Shown: positions 1 to 8,224 of the stretch, in pieces
Position numbering within the stretch: the stretch's first letter is position 1
Layout of the letters: the number at the start of each line of letters is the position of its first letter
Assembly: GCF_010692325.1 (NCBI RefSeq)
Contig: NZ_JAAHHW010000001.1
Span: forward strand, 62,001 to 126,000
DNA from: Moorena sp. SIO3I8
GTDB taxonomy: Bacteria; Cyanobacteriota; Cyanobacteriia; Cyanobacteriales; Coleofasciculaceae
Reading direction: 5' to 3'
Length of the DNA: 64,000 nucleotides
Notes under the pieces: generated by a model
What the model saw: the letters and a program-made list of their open reading frames with translations, nothing else
What the model was told of the DNA's origin: nothing
Databases searched by the model: none
Translations under genes and position numbers: made by a program

Positions 1-15
1 TTGCAACCTCAAAGT

Positions 16-32
16 CCCCCTTATTAAGGGGG
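16..32 (-). terminator. Hairpin downstream of the YceD gene
   Basis: Five C, a TTATTAA loop and five G form a small GC-rich hairpin about 200 bases beyond the stop of the minus-strand YceD gene. The T-run that would make a textbook terminator is weak (ACTTTG). This CCCCCTTA/TAAGGGGG sequence also occurs widely in cyanobacterial spacers, so it may be only a dispersed repeat. Confidence 0.3.
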
Positions 33-230
33 ATTTAGGGGGATCAATTTATACCTTATGGGATATAGAATTCCTATATAGGAGCCAATTACTCAAAAAG
101 TTAATGCTATAAATAAATATTTAAACCTTAAACATAGCATTTTTTATTTCCAATAAACTTGGATAAAGGCTCTGCTGCTAGTAACTCCCTGACCAATTTC
201 CCCTTCAGCATTATACTACCAGGCAACTCA

Positions 231-746
231 CTATCCAGGAAGTTTTCTCTTCAGGGATTCTAGAGCCCCCCAACGTTGATCCCGTAGTTGATCCCGTAAC
301 TCTGCTTCACTGTTATTCTTAATCTGGATACCTATACATTCTTGGTCACACAGCTGCCGTGGCGGAATTGCCAGACATAGTTGTTCGTATAACCAAGTGT
401 CTGGATAAAAATACCCCTGAGCTGGAAGGGTTTCTTGTAAATCATCCCAAGTTATCTCCTGCTCTAGGGATTCATCCGACAGTTGGTCAGCTGAGGAAGC
501 TAACCAAACTAATTCGGATGTATCGATGCTTAGGCGGTGGTTGTACTGTTTTAAGCAGCGGTGACAAGTCAAGGTAATGATCGTTTCTGCTTGAGCACAG
601 ACCTCCAGGTAATTTCCTTGATGAGCCACTTGCACTTGACCTCGAACTGGGGTCAGTGTCTGTAAATCCACCAAGAATTGATTGACCGGAGTTACTTCTG
701 TTTGCTCTGGTAATTTGAGCAACTCAGGAATATAGATAGCCTCCAT
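231..746 (-). CDS. YceD/DUF177 family protein
   Basis: A 171-residue soluble protein of the YceD (DUF177) family, usually found near ribosomal genes and linked to rRNA metabolism. The sequence shows a CxxC pair (CHRC at about residue 62), a second pair of cysteines near residue 137 (CDQEC), and the family's acidic middle and EITWDDL-like stretch. The cysteines suggest a metal site. It is the last gene of the rpmH-rnpA-PH-yidC-jag series, separated from jag by about 190 bases, so it may have its own promoter. The family assignment is good; the molecular role is not established from sequence. Confidence 0.8.
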   Translation of the reverse strand: MEAIYIPELLKLPEQTEVTPVNQFLVDLQTLTPVRGQVQVAHQGNYLEVCAQAETIITLTCHRCLKQYNHRLSIDTSELVWLASSADQLSDESLEQEITWDDLQETLPAQGYFYPDTWLYEQLCLAIPPRQLCDQECIGIQIKNNSEAELRDQLRDQRWGALESLKRKLPG

Positions 747-935
747 AATGCTTAGCTTATCCTTTGCAGTTGACTGTTAAGCGTTGATGGTTAACCTTGA
801 GCTTCTCAAACACTCAGCAAAAAGCGACCATTTATAGACTTAAATAGTTATATAGAGTTAATGCATTATGTTAGCCAGGTGATGGGAAGAATCCCAAGTG
901 CAATCAGCAGTGATAGAATAAAAACTCTTAATCTG

Positions 936-1430
936 TCAATACCTGCGACGCACCACCAGTCGTCGGTCTGGCTCTTGCCCTCGACTAAGAGTTTCTAAAT
1001 CCTCAAAAGCCTTGAATAGGGTATGGACTTGACGCCGCTCTGCTGCCGATAGGGATTTCAATTCAAATTCTTTCCCGGTCTGACGGACTTTCATAGCAGC
1101 GTGTTCAGCGATCGCTTGAAGTTCCACTTGCCGTCTGGCTCGATAGCTATCGATATCGATAACGTAAACGGCTTGTTCCTCCTCATCATGACCCAAGTTA
1201 AGGAGGGAATTTGCTAAGTACTGGATAGAATCGATAACTTCCCCTTCCCGACCAATTAAAGTTTGAGTGTCTTTCGAGGTCAGTTGACTATTATCGATTG
1301 TCAACCAGTAGCTGGGTCGCTCTCCTAGGGGAGCGTCACCATCAGCTACCTCTATACTGGCGGGCAATCGAGATAATCGCAGGAGTTCTTCTAACCACTC
1401 TTTCCCACGCTCCTGATGTTGATTTACCAT
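936..1430 (-). CDS. jag: Jag/KhpB-type KH-R3H RNA-binding protein
   Basis: A 164-residue protein starting MVNQHQERGKEW. A KH-like fold (LIGREGEVIDSIQYLANSLLN, the GxxG-type loop being GREG) is followed by a C-terminal R3H domain (DSYRARRQ ... RQVHTLFKAF). Jag/KhpB proteins bind RNA and are often encoded next to yidC, as here. The start is placed at the ATG at 1430, one base after the yidC stop (1432-1434), so the two genes are probably translationally coupled. The frame stays open further upstream to 1538, but that part overlaps the yidC C-terminus and reads as its out-of-frame lysine-rich tail, so it was not used. Confidence 0.9.
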   Translation of the reverse strand: MVNQHQERGKEWLEELLRLSRLPASIEVADGDAPLGERPSYWLTIDNSQLTSKDTQTLIGREGEVIDSIQYLANSLLNLGHDEEEQAVYVIDIDSYRARRQVELQAIAEHAAMKVRQTGKEFELKSLSAAERRQVHTLFKAFEDLETLSRGQEPDRRLVVRRRY

Positions 1431-1431
1431 A

Positions 1432-2601
1432 CTAACTTGATGCTTTTTTCTTTGAACGCTTGGGCTCAAAAGGCAATGCCTCTCGACCCTCTCCAGACTT
1501 AGCTGCTTGTCTTTTTGCCTCTTTTTCCTGCTGCTCAACTATTTCTTGCAAATTCTCTGGCAGAGGTTCTCTCGATAGAATGAAAGTCTGGATAGTTTGA
1601 AATATATTAGCTACAACAATATACATCAATACCCCAGCTGGCAGGGGAAAGAATAAGAACATGCCAGAAAACAATACTGGAGTAATCTGATTAACTACCT
1701 TTTGCTGGTCACCGGCTTGCCCTGCACCTGCACCTGAACCAGACAACAGCTGGTTGACGTACAAACTGATCCCAAAGAAGAGAATCATACCTACGATATC
1801 CCAGTGGATAGTGCCATCGTCATCAAAAGCACCCACTCTTCCTAAAGCATCTATAAATAGAAAGCCTTTGTTAGCAGCTATTCCCGTTAAGGTTCCCTGA
1901 AGCTTTACCTCTCCAGGCATCAGGGCTTCTAGTGTCCCATCTTCAAGAATACGTAAGCGGTCTTCTCCGTTGACTATTTGCCAAGTGGGAGTGATATCGG
2001 TTTCTGGATGCTGAGCAATTAGTTGATTTAAGGGTTGACCTTCAACAGTTTGAAACTCTACTTTGGTTTTTTCCCCAACTACCAGCTTATTTCCTGCCGG
2101 AAGTAGGGCGATGACTGGTTCATGTAAGCCATCGGTAATGTAAATATTTTGGGGTTTGGTGGTAAAGACTTTAGGCTGGATATATTCCAGCTGTTCTTGG
2201 GGAAAAATTTGTAAGTTGACGTCGTAGTTAATGTTTGCAAAGGGTGATCCCCGCAAGGTGGCAAATAGGGCAAACAGAACCGGCATTTGTACCAACAGTG
2301 GCAAACAACCGGCTAGGGGGTTGCCAAACTCTTGAAACAGCTTACTCATTTCTTCCTGCTGTTTAGCCGGGTCATCCTTGTAGCGCTCTTTTATTTCGTC
2401 TTGCCGCTTCTTCATCAAGGGTTGGGTGACTTTCATGCGCCTCATGTTGCGAATGGAGCCAGCATTAAGAGGGAAGAGGGCAAAGCGAATCACCAGGGTC
2501 AAGGCTATTATGGCTAAACCATAGCTAGGCACAATCCCGTAAAAGAAATCCAGGATTGGCAGCATGATGTTGTTGGAGATAAATCCGATACCAAAGTCCA
2601 T
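1432..2601 (-). CDS. yidC: Membrane protein insertase YidC/Oxa1 (Alb3 type)
   Basis: A 389-residue insertase of the YidC/Oxa1/Alb3 family, which places proteins into the plasma and thylakoid membranes with or without SecYEG. The first hydrophobic segment ([21 protein letters not shown]) carries the conserved arginine of the hydrophilic groove. It is followed by the cytoplasmic coiled loop ([22 protein letters not shown]), the [21 protein letters not shown] segment and two C-terminal transmembrane segments. About 140 residues of lumenal/periplasmic insertion lie between helices, as is typical of cyanobacterial YidC. The tail is basic (KRSKKKASS). The gene lies in the conserved rnpA-yidC-jag order. 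Confidence 0.95.
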   Translation of the reverse strand: MDFGIGFISNNIMLPILDFFYGIVPSYGLAIIALTLVIRFALFPLNAGSIRNMRRMKVTQPLMKKRQDEIKERYKDDPAKQQEEMSKLFQEFGNPLAGCLPLLVQMPVLFALFATLRGSPFANINYDVNLQIFPQEQLEYIQPKVFTTKPQNIYITDGLHEPVIALLPAGNKLVVGEKTKVEFQTVEGQPLNQLIAQHPETDITPTWQIVNGEDRLRILEDGTLEALMPGEVKLQGTLTGIAANKGFLFIDALGRVGAFDDDGTIHWDIVGMILFFGISLYVNQLLSGSGAGAGQAGDQQKVVNQITPVLFSGMFLFFPLPAGVLMYIVVANIFQTIQTFILSREPLPENLQEIVEQQEKEAKRQAAKSGEGREALPFEPKRSKKKASS

Positions 2602-2809
2602 TCGTTTGACGTTAACCTAGGCGCTATTGTAAAGTTTTCTGTGTCTAATGTAACTAATCTCCGTCCCTATGCGGTTCGGGTTTCCGACTTTTATCAGGTA
2701 TATCTACTGACATCAAGGAGTTGAACCGATTTTGGTGGCCAGATGTAGGAAAGGGAAGACTAGATCAGGGCAAGTGACCGATGTCAAGGTTTTCTTGGCA
2801 ATGTTCTGT

Positions 2810-3205
2810 CTACATCATTTTGATGGCACTAACGGCTTTGCCTGTTTTGTCTGCTGCTCGTTCGGCAATGTAGTCGTAAATTTCTCTAAACCGGGGTATT
2901 GCCCGCATTTCCAAACGGCTACCATCTTTTAGGGTAACGACAATATCTCCCCAAGTTCCTATACCACGGGGAACTGTGGCAATCTTTGAAATTTCGGAAT
3001 AGATCACATCTGAGCGATCGCGTCCCCGCCAACCCCCAGTTATTGATATGCGGCGGCTGGTAATCCGATACCGTAGCCATAGAGCCCTGACAATAGCAGC
3101 TACGGTTAGAGGTATGAATATAATCGTAAATGCCAACAATATGCTAATGATCAGATCTCCCCGGTGGGGGCCACCCTCATAAAATACATCTTCTCTAATG
3201 CCCAT
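2810..3205 (-). CDS. PH-domain (bPH2-like) membrane protein
   Basis: A 131-residue protein with one N-terminal hydrophobic segment (LIISILLAFTIIFIPLTVAAIV), then a compact domain with RYRITSRRISITGGWRGRDRSDVIYSEI, which matches the bacterial PH (bPH2) family. Its ATG at 3203-3205 lies inside the end of rnpA (11-base overlap), so translation is probably coupled. A PH-domain gene between rnpA and yidC is common in cyanobacteria; its role is unknown, though its place in the operon suggests membrane-protein biogenesis. Confidence 0.8.
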   Translation of the reverse strand: MGIREDVFYEGGPHRGDLIISILLAFTIIFIPLTVAAIVRALWLRYRITSRRISITGGWRGRDRSDVIYSEISKIATVPRGIGTWGDIVVTLKDGSRLEMRAIPRFREIYDYIAERAADKTGKAVSAIKMM

Positions 3206-3617
3206 CCAACACCTCTGCTTTTACCAACAACTTTTCTAATTCTCTCAAAAGTTGTGCATATTCGCACTCTCTGGCTTCTGGTTTTACTATTACGACTAGC
3301 TTCCAACCGGGGGATAGGCGTGGTAATAACTGCCTGAGGGCGGCTCGAAGTTGCCGCTTAATCCGATTTCTAACAACTGCTTTCTTACTGACTTTTTGGC
3401 TGATGGAGATGCCAATACGGGAGGGAGGGTGATCCTCTGGTAGGGATTTTTCTGGTAGGGATTTTTCTGGTACAATGGTTTCTTTGGCAATCGGGTAAAT
3501 AGTACTCTGTTGTAAACCCCGTAATGTTAGGTAACGCCCTGAACGACGAATACCTGAGCGATAGACTGTTTTAAAATCTCGCCAGTGCTTAAGTCGATTG
3601 GCTTGAGGCAATCCCAA
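3195..3617 (-). CDS. rnpA: Ribonuclease P protein component
   Basis: A 140-residue basic protein that supports the RNase P RNA in 5' maturation of tRNAs. It shows the N-terminal ANRLKHWRDFKTVYRSGIRRSGRYLTL block and the family RNR-type motif (KKAVVRNRIKRQLRAALRQL). The start is a TTG at 3617 giving MGLPQANRLK, which fits homologues beginning just before LPxANRL; no ATG fits. A proline/serine-rich insert of about 25 residues between the two halves contains an imperfect repeat (PEKSLPEKSLPEDHPPS). It follows rpmH by about 130 bases. Confidence 0.9.
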   Translation of the reverse strand: MGLPQANRLKHWRDFKTVYRSGIRRSGRYLTLRGLQQSTIYPIAKETIVPEKSLPEKSLPEDHPPSRIGISISQKVSKKAVVRNRIKRQLRAALRQLLPRLSPGWKLVVIVKPEARECEYAQLLRELEKLLVKAEVLDGH

Positions 3618-3745
3618 TGCTTAACTGTAATCCTTGATTAATATCAATTCCTTGAGCAGGATAAAGGCAGAAGAGCCACGGGAAATGGCTGTTTCTTAAC
3701 CTTTTACCTTTCACTTGCAGCAGGTCGGCATCAATGCTTAGATGA

Positions 3746-3883
3746 CTAGACCGAGAGACGACGCCGTCCCTTGCTTCTGCGAGCTCTAATCACATTGCGA
3801 CCATCTTTGGTGCGCATCCGGGCACGAAAACCGGATTTTCTTTTTTGCTTACGGTTGGTTCCGCCTAGAGTGCGTTGAGTCAT
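3746..3883 (-). CDS. rpmH: 50S ribosomal protein L34
   Basis: A 45-codon minus-strand gene. It reads [20 protein letters not shown], then [20 protein letters not shown] and RRLSV: the TxGGT-NRKxKRxSGFRxRMxTxxGRxVIxxRRxKGRxxL pattern of cyanobacterial L34. A TCCTCCAGCAAACC-type Shine-Dalgarno (reading GGAGGA on the plus strand reversed, about 7 bases before the ATG) supports the start. It heads the rnpA-yidC operon, as in most bacteria. Confidence 0.95.
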   Translation of the reverse strand: MTQRTLGGTNRKQKRKSGFRARMRTKDGRNVIRARRSKGRRRLSV

Positions 3884-3988
3884 GGGTTTGCTGGAGGAAT
3901 ACTATTAACGAATACTATGAAGGATTGATTGCCAACTATAGCTGATTGTTGATCATACCATGTCAAGGGGTGATCTATCAAGCCAAGC

Positions 3989-4105
3989 GATCAGTTATCA
4001 GTTATCAGCGATCAGCTATCAGTTATCAGCTTATGGGTTATTTCACAGGCTAGAAGCCTGTGCCACAAGGCTGACCACTGACCACTGACCACTGACTGCT
4101 TACAT
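3989..4105. repeat. Short heptad repeats (CAGTTAT-like and CCACTGA-like)
   Basis: Two short tandem arrays lie upstream of rpmH: about five imperfect 7-base units of the TCAGTTA/TCAGCTA type near 3989-4031, and three CCACTGA units near 4075-4098. Between them is a GGCTAGAAGCCTGTGCCACA-type dispersed repeat. They match the 7-base period of the other arrays in this window. Confidence 0.75.
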
Positions 4106-4118
4106 ACCCTCAGATAGT

Positions 4119-4418
4119 TTAGTCCTGCCATGGTGTAGTAGGGGATGGCTCTTCTGTTGAAACCACCTTCAGTAACTTCCGAAGACCTTGATTCCACTTT
4201 TCTAGTTTTAAATAGTCGCTCATTTCAATTTCTTCAATTAAGCAGTTAAGGGATTCATCAAGATTAGCTAGCTCTAGGATTTCCGCCATCCGATTTGCCT
4301 CTAATTCAGACAAAATCGGAAGAGCTATTAGCTGGCGATACTCTTCTGATAATTTAACTTTTTGAGGATTATTATTTTTGGTTGACATTTGTTTGTTAGG
4401 ATTTTCATCCTTAAACAT
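4119..4418 (-). CDS. Small hypothetical protein
   Basis: A 99-residue open frame rich in Glu, Leu and Lys (LSELEANRMAEILELANLDESLNCLIEEIEMSDYLKLEKWNQGLRKLL), predicted all-alpha, with no membrane segment. I do not recognise a family. It lies just downstream of the sigma-factor gene on the same strand but beyond that gene's probable terminator (4490-4516). The start may be 4418 or the in-frame ATG at 4388 (MSTKNNN). The ordered acidic/leucine-rich composition argues for a real gene; a partner or regulator of the sigma factor is only a positional guess. Confidence 0.55.
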   Translation of the reverse strand: MFKDENPNKQMSTKNNNPQKVKLSEEYRQLIALPILSELEANRMAEILELANLDESLNCLIEEIEMSDYLKLEKWNQGLRKLLKVVSTEEPSPTTPWQD

Positions 4419-4489
4419 AGTTTGTTATTATATTATTTGAATCATTTCATAAAAACTATCTAAAATTTACTTAATGATTAAATAAAAGT

Positions 4490-4516
4490 GGGGGCAATCA
4501 GATCAGGAATGCCCCC
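4490..4516 (-). terminator. Rho-independent terminator of the sigma-factor gene
   Basis: On the minus strand, GGGGGCA and TGCCCCC form a 7-bp stem with a 13-base loop, followed by ACTTTTATTT. It lies about 50 bases past the sigma-factor stop. A separate 22-bp perfect palindrome at 4533-4554 sits between the stop codon and this hairpin. Confidence 0.7.
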
Positions 4517-4564
4517 AAGCGGTTTCCGCACCCTGATTAGCTATAGCTAATCAGAAAATTGTCT

Positions 4565-5152
4565 TTATTGATGATCAGCCTTAAGCTCAAAAAACCTATT
4601 ACGTAAACGCTTTAGGGCACGATTACCTCGCTGTCTGGCAGACGCCTCAGTAATATATTCTCCCTTAGAAGCCAGATGGTTTACTACTTGTCTCCAAGAC
4701 AAGCCTTCTATTTCCCGTAAGACGATTAGTTTGGAGTCCTTTGGGTCTAACTTTTTAAGGGCTAGCTCCAGCAGCCTTAAGTCTTCATCCTCAGAGTTTG
4801 AGGAGGAAAGGCTATGGCTGTCTTCTAGTCCTAGTTGATCCTCGATTAAATTAGAGTCCCATAATTGCTCTTTTTTTTGTTCCCGGCTCATTTCACGGAT
4901 GACATTGAAGGAAGTAACCCTGATCCATGCTCCAGGGTTTTCAATTTCTTGCCCTGATTCTATGAGTTTTATTCCCCGTAAATAGGTTTCATTAATTACC
5001 TCGTATATTTGATAATCCGGAAAATTAAATTGCCGTATTTTTTTCTTTATTCCGTTAAATAATGCAGCATAATATGTTGCTTCCTTAGTTTCTAAAAAAG
5101 TTTGGCTAACTAAATGTTTAACCGCTGATTCAAACTTTTGACGAGGGGTCAT
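4565..5152 (-). CDS. Sigma-70 family RNA polymerase sigma factor (small, group 3/ECF-like)
   Basis: A 195-residue sigma factor with only regions 2 and 4. Region 2 holds the -10 recognition helix (ENPGAWIRVTSFNVIREMSREQKKE, about residues 85-110). Region 4 holds the -35 helix-turn-helix (LDPKDSKLIVLREIEGLSWRQVVNHLA ... ASARQRGNRALKRLR, about 135-187). A polar serine/acidic linker (EDSHSLSSSNSEDED) lies between. The ATG at 5152 has no Shine-Dalgarno of its own. The nearest one (AGGAGGT at 5185-5191) serves a three-codon ORF, ATG TCA CCA TAG, that ends 12 bases upstream, so translation by coupling or reinitiation is likely. No anti-sigma gene is adjacent. Confidence 0.88.
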   Translation of the reverse strand: MTPRQKFESAVKHLVSQTFLETKEATYYAALFNGIKKKIRQFNFPDYQIYEVINETYLRGIKLIESGQEIENPGAWIRVTSFNVIREMSREQKKEQLWDSNLIEDQLGLEDSHSLSSSNSEDEDLRLLELALKKLDPKDSKLIVLREIEGLSWRQVVNHLASKGEYITEASARQRGNRALKRLRNRFFELKADHQ

Positions 5153-5164
5153 ATATTAGGTTTC

Positions 5165-5191
5165 CTATGGTGACATTAAACACTACCTCCT
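5165..5191 (-). promoter_or_regulatory. SD-mini-ORF cassette, copy 1 (next to sigma gene)
   Basis: Reading the minus strand: AGGAGGT, 8 bases, then ATG TCA CCA TAG. It encodes only Met-Ser-Pro. It ends 12 bases before the sigma-factor ATG. The Shine-Dalgarno is perfect and its spacing ideal, so the ribosome should load here rather than on the sigma-factor start. Confidence 0.7.
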
Positions 5192-5323
5192 GTTTGAATA
5201 ATCATTTTTATTTAGGCACACACTGGAACTTATTTTTTATACCTATTGTTGCATCTTCGAAATGATTTTTCGAAAAATCATATTGTGCCTATTGTGGAAC
5301 TCACGATTTATTAATTAGGTTTC

Positions 5324-5350
5324 CTAGGGTGACATGGAATACTACCTCCT
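5324..5350 (-). promoter_or_regulatory. SD-mini-ORF cassette, copy 2
   Basis: Same layout as copy 1: AGGAGGT, 8 bases, ATG TCA CCC TAG. The flanks are also similar (GGAAACCTAAT after the stop), so the repeat unit is about 40 bases. Confidence 0.7.
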
Positions 5351-5382
5351 GTTTTATTGGGTTTTCTAACCAATTAGGTCTC

Positions 5383-5684
5383 CTAGGGTGACATGGAATA
5401 CGGGTGCATCTCATTTTTGCCGTTTGACCAGATGGTGCGTTACGGGACGGATTGTCCTAACACTGGCTACCAATACAATAATGGCTCCCCCGTCCCTAAC
5501 GCACCCTACTGGCGTGGCACACCTAAAAATGTAGGTTGGTTAGAGCGGTAGGGAAACCCAACAAAGGGTTACTGGTGTTGGGTTTCATTCTTCAACCCAA
5601 CAAAGGGTTATTGCACCATTTTAGATGTGTCGGTCCACTACGAACATTTACAAAAGTGAGATGCACCCTGGAATACTACCTCCT
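5383..5684 (-). promoter_or_regulatory. SD-mini-ORF cassette, copy 3, split by a MITE
   Basis: The mini-ORF ATG TCA CCC TAG lies at 5383-5394 and its AGGAGGT at 5678-5684. They are now separated by a 267-base element and its duplicated 8-base target. Removing the element and one target copy restores the 8-base spacing exactly, so this was once a normal cassette. Confidence 0.7.
5402..5668. mobile_element. MITE with 18-bp TIR and 8-bp target duplication
   Basis: The ends are GGGTGCATCTCATTTTTG and, reversed, GGGTGCATCTCACTTTTG (one mismatch in 18). The element is flanked on both sides by TGGAATAC (5394-5401 and 5669-5676). No transposase is encoded. The interior holds a second nested inverted pair (GGTGCGTTAC ... 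CTAACGCACC) and two copies of an AACCCAACAAAGGGTTA-type palindrome. Its insertion split cassette 3 of the sigma-factor leader. Confidence 0.85.
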
Positions 5685-5716
5685 GTTTTAACAATCATCA
5701 CTGAATCATCTTGTGT

Positions 5717-5743
5717 CTATGGTGACATGGAACACCACCTCCT
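5717..5743 (-). promoter_or_regulatory. SD-mini-ORF cassette, copy 4
   Basis: The most upstream copy: AGGAGGT, 8 bases, ATG TCA CCA TAG. Its downstream flank differs (ACACAAG instead of GAAACC), so what is conserved is specifically the Shine-Dalgarno, the spacing and the three codons plus stop. Confidence 0.7.
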
Positions 5744-5750
5744 GTTTGAA

Positions 5751-6303
5751 CAATCCTCTTGTGCTTATTGTGGTAAATCAGAGCTTCACACATTCAGCTT
5801 CAAAACACTACTTGTATAGGTTAACGGGTTTGTTAAAACTACAAGTAGTTTATTGCGTAAGGTCTGACTGAAGTAACCCCTAGCACTATCTGTGAGTTCA
5901 AGAGACGAAATATTTTTTATGCTTAGCAGAATATGCTGCTACGCAAATCATCACATTGCCTCTTCTATATATATGTGCAGAACTGTCAGAAAGTGTGACA
6001 CCCTCTCGGGAAAATTTCCAAAAAAACAGGGTGCTTGAATCTTGAATAGCAGCACCTCTAGAAGAATGACCCAGTCAATGTCACAGAATCCTTGAAAAGG
6101 CACATTAATATATAGCCTGGCGATCAGACTCTAAAGCTGCTAGTAGGCGCTGAAAGAACATGCGTACTAATTTTGCGCAAAAATTCTTTGGGGTAGGAAT
6201 TCTACTCTGAGTTAAAACCTGCTGGATAGTTTGTAGCGTCTAGGCAGGTACTCAACAGGAAATCGTCGCTATTTTAACACTCGTCTTGGATTGCTCAATT
6301 ACT
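5751..6303. other. Intergenic region without recognised gene
   Basis: No convincing coding frame is present. The stretch probably contains the promoter of the sigma-factor leader (minus strand) and that of the small membrane protein at 6304 (plus strand), but I could not define either. An ACTACAAGTAGT-like short palindrome lies near 5840. Confidence 0.5.
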
Positions 6304-6546
6304 ATGTCAAAGAATCACCAGAAAAAACCAAGTAACCACAACTTCCCAGTTTGGCAGATTACTTTACCGCTCTGTGGAGTCCTGATCTTTGCTATAGGAG
6401 CTATCACTACAGTCTATATGATCAACGGTCGCTACCTTTTTCACCTAAAGGCTACTCCCAAGGAACTCGAAATCATGACTGATGTAGACAAAAGGGAAAT
6501 CACAAACAAATCAAAAACAAATCAAATTAGGACAAGCGATCAATAG
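6304..6546 (+). CDS. Small single-pass membrane protein
   Basis: An 80-residue protein beginning MSKNHQKKPSNHN. It has a basic N-terminus, one transmembrane helix (ITLPLCGVLIFAIGAITTVYMI, about residues 20-41) and a polar C-terminal tail with many Lys and Asp residues. The longer reading from a TTG at 6286 is less likely than the ATG at 6304. No family is recognised. The K-rich N-in topology suggests the tail faces the periplasm or lumen. Confidence 0.5.
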   Translation: MSKNHQKKPSNHNFPVWQITLPLCGVLIFAIGAITTVYMINGRYLFHLKATPKELEIMTDVDKREITNKSKTNQIRTSDQ

Positions 6547-6799
6547 ACTTCCCTAGTTTTTCTGGGAGGTCTAATCAACAAGGGGGTATGGCAGGTGTAG
6601 TGAGGAGGGGAGTGGGAATAAGCTGTTAGCGATTTAAATTCTGAATCGGGGCGCTTTGGGGAGATGGGCAGAGGCTATGACGGGGTGACGGTTACCCTAC
6701 ACCGGAAAACCCACACTGTTTCCCCTACTCCCTACTCCCTGCTCCCTGCTCCCTAAAACCTAGGACGAGTTACCTGACCCAATTCAGAACTACAATAGA

Positions 6800-7333
6800 T
6801 TAACGACCAATACTCACAATCCAGGTACCGACATAAGTGGGTAGTGGAATATCACCAGCAGCTAAGACATAACAAACGAAGTAATAAGTACCCCCATCAG
6901 GGTTTTTGACATTGGAAAATACTAATTCCACATTTTCATTGGCTGGAACTGGCTCTTCCATGTAAATCTGAAGGCTATAATTCTCTTTGTCCCAGACTAC
7001 TTCAGAGACCGGGAGGGATTTACCGTCAACGCGCACTTCAATTTTGTTCACGTCGAACTTACCATCGTAGTAATCTGGATAAGAAATAGAAAACTGAGCA
7101 ACTCCCAATTCCAGTTTCTTCTTGGGAATCTTCAAGCGGTAACGATCCCAGTAATTGGGGGCACCGTTAAAATCTAGGTGATATCTCAGGATATTTTCCC
7201 GCTTAACACCACTCCAGAGTACCAATCCGGGATTACTCTGGGCTAAGCTCCGAACCGATAGCCCGGTCAAGACACAACCAGCTAATGCGATCGCGGAAAT
7301 CAGACGTTTGATGGAAGATTGTGTGGATAGCAT
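6800..7333 (-). CDS. DUF2808 family secreted protein
   Basis: A 177-residue protein with a signal peptide (KRLISAIALAGCVLTGLSVRSLAQ, cleavage after residue ~31) and the cyanobacterial DUF2808 pattern: LxYHLDFNGAPNYWDRYRLKI, ISYPDYYDGKFDVNKIEVRV, VPANENVELVFSNVKNPDGGTYYFVCYV. The family is exported and almost confined to cyanobacteria. Its function is unknown, though members are reported in the exoproteome. It is monocistronic; a block of CCCTACTCCCTGCTCC repeats lies just downstream near 6725-6755. Confidence 0.85.
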   Translation of the reverse strand: MLSTQSSIKRLISAIALAGCVLTGLSVRSLAQSNPGLVLWSGVKRENILRYHLDFNGAPNYWDRYRLKIPKKKLELGVAQFSISYPDYYDGKFDVNKIEVRVDGKSLPVSEVVWDKENYSLQIYMEEPVPANENVELVFSNVKNPDGGTYYFVCYVLAAGDIPLPTYVGTWIVSIGR

Positions 7334-8224
7334 AAATCTAATGCTGCTGACTTGAGCTGACAGTTAACAGTTATTTGTTTTTTTACTGTACTACTTATAT
7401 ATATATACACAAGCTATACACAAAATATCCCTAATACCAATTTCAAACCCTATCGCTACACCTTAATCACTCACTACACCCTATTACCCCATCACCTATA
7501 AATCGATCTGACTAGTAAAGATTACCTACGACAACTGAGTGCAACAGCACAATTCCTAAAACAAGTTAAAAATAATCCTCTCTTTTGGCAGATCACCATA
7601 GGATCCAAAAAGAGATCCGGTTATGGGGAAACATGTATTTGAACAGTCAGGGAAATTTATATAGAGAAATTGATGCCAGCAGTTCAAATTCAGCAAGAGG
7701 CGATGCCTGGTGTTGGATACCACGACAAGTAGCATACAAGGACAAGTAGCACAGATGGGAAGCCAGTCAGCTGATCATAAGTGAGTTAATCGCCCAGGCT
7801 TAAGAGCGTTGGCGGTATCAGGGGGCAAACTGATCCCGTTCTAGTTGAACTTGGGAATCCTCTAAACAGGGTGAACATCCCCCAGCAGCAAGAAGCTACC
7901 AGTTGCTAAAAACCACTCGAAATCAAAAGAAATAGAACGAGAGATTGTCATCAAGGGACAACATTTCGATAAGAAGTTGTTACTTGATTCTATTTACCGA
8001 AAATAGTTACGGAAAACAGTTATTATTGCCAGTTTTCCTGATTCTTGTTGTCCTCACCTAAGGAGTATGTGTCACCCATGACTAAAAGCTATGTTAGGAA
8101 ATACGGTGGCCTTAGCCCCTGAAAGTGGCTGGTCTGGACATCCTTTGCCTGATGCCTCTAGACCCACTGTAGTGATCAATGAATTTTCCGTCCTTATTCC
8201 ATTTAGACAACTGAAGGAGAGTCA
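7334..8224. other. Long untranslated stretch upstream of pntA
   Basis: Nearly 900 bases hold no recognised gene. A TATATATATATA run lies near 7400. Two copies of GACAAGTAGCA lie near 7720-7750. Potential short hairpins occur around 7810-7890. The last 200 bases, including the Shine-Dalgarno (GAAGGAGAG at 8213-8221), are presumably the pntA leader. I compared the stretch by eye with tmRNA, SRP RNA and RNase P RNA and saw none of their conserved blocks. Confidence 0.4.

Noticed and set aside
1432-1538. N-terminal extension of Jag
   Set aside because: It overlaps the yidC coding end in another frame and only mirrors its lysine-rich tail.
5625-5819. 64-codon plus-strand open frame
   Set aside because: It runs across the right end of the MITE and the repeated leader cassettes; its sequence is explained by those repeats.
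7334-8224. tmRNA, SRP RNA, 6S or RNase P RNA in the pntA leader
   Set aside because: None of the conserved sequence blocks I know for these RNAs could be seen.
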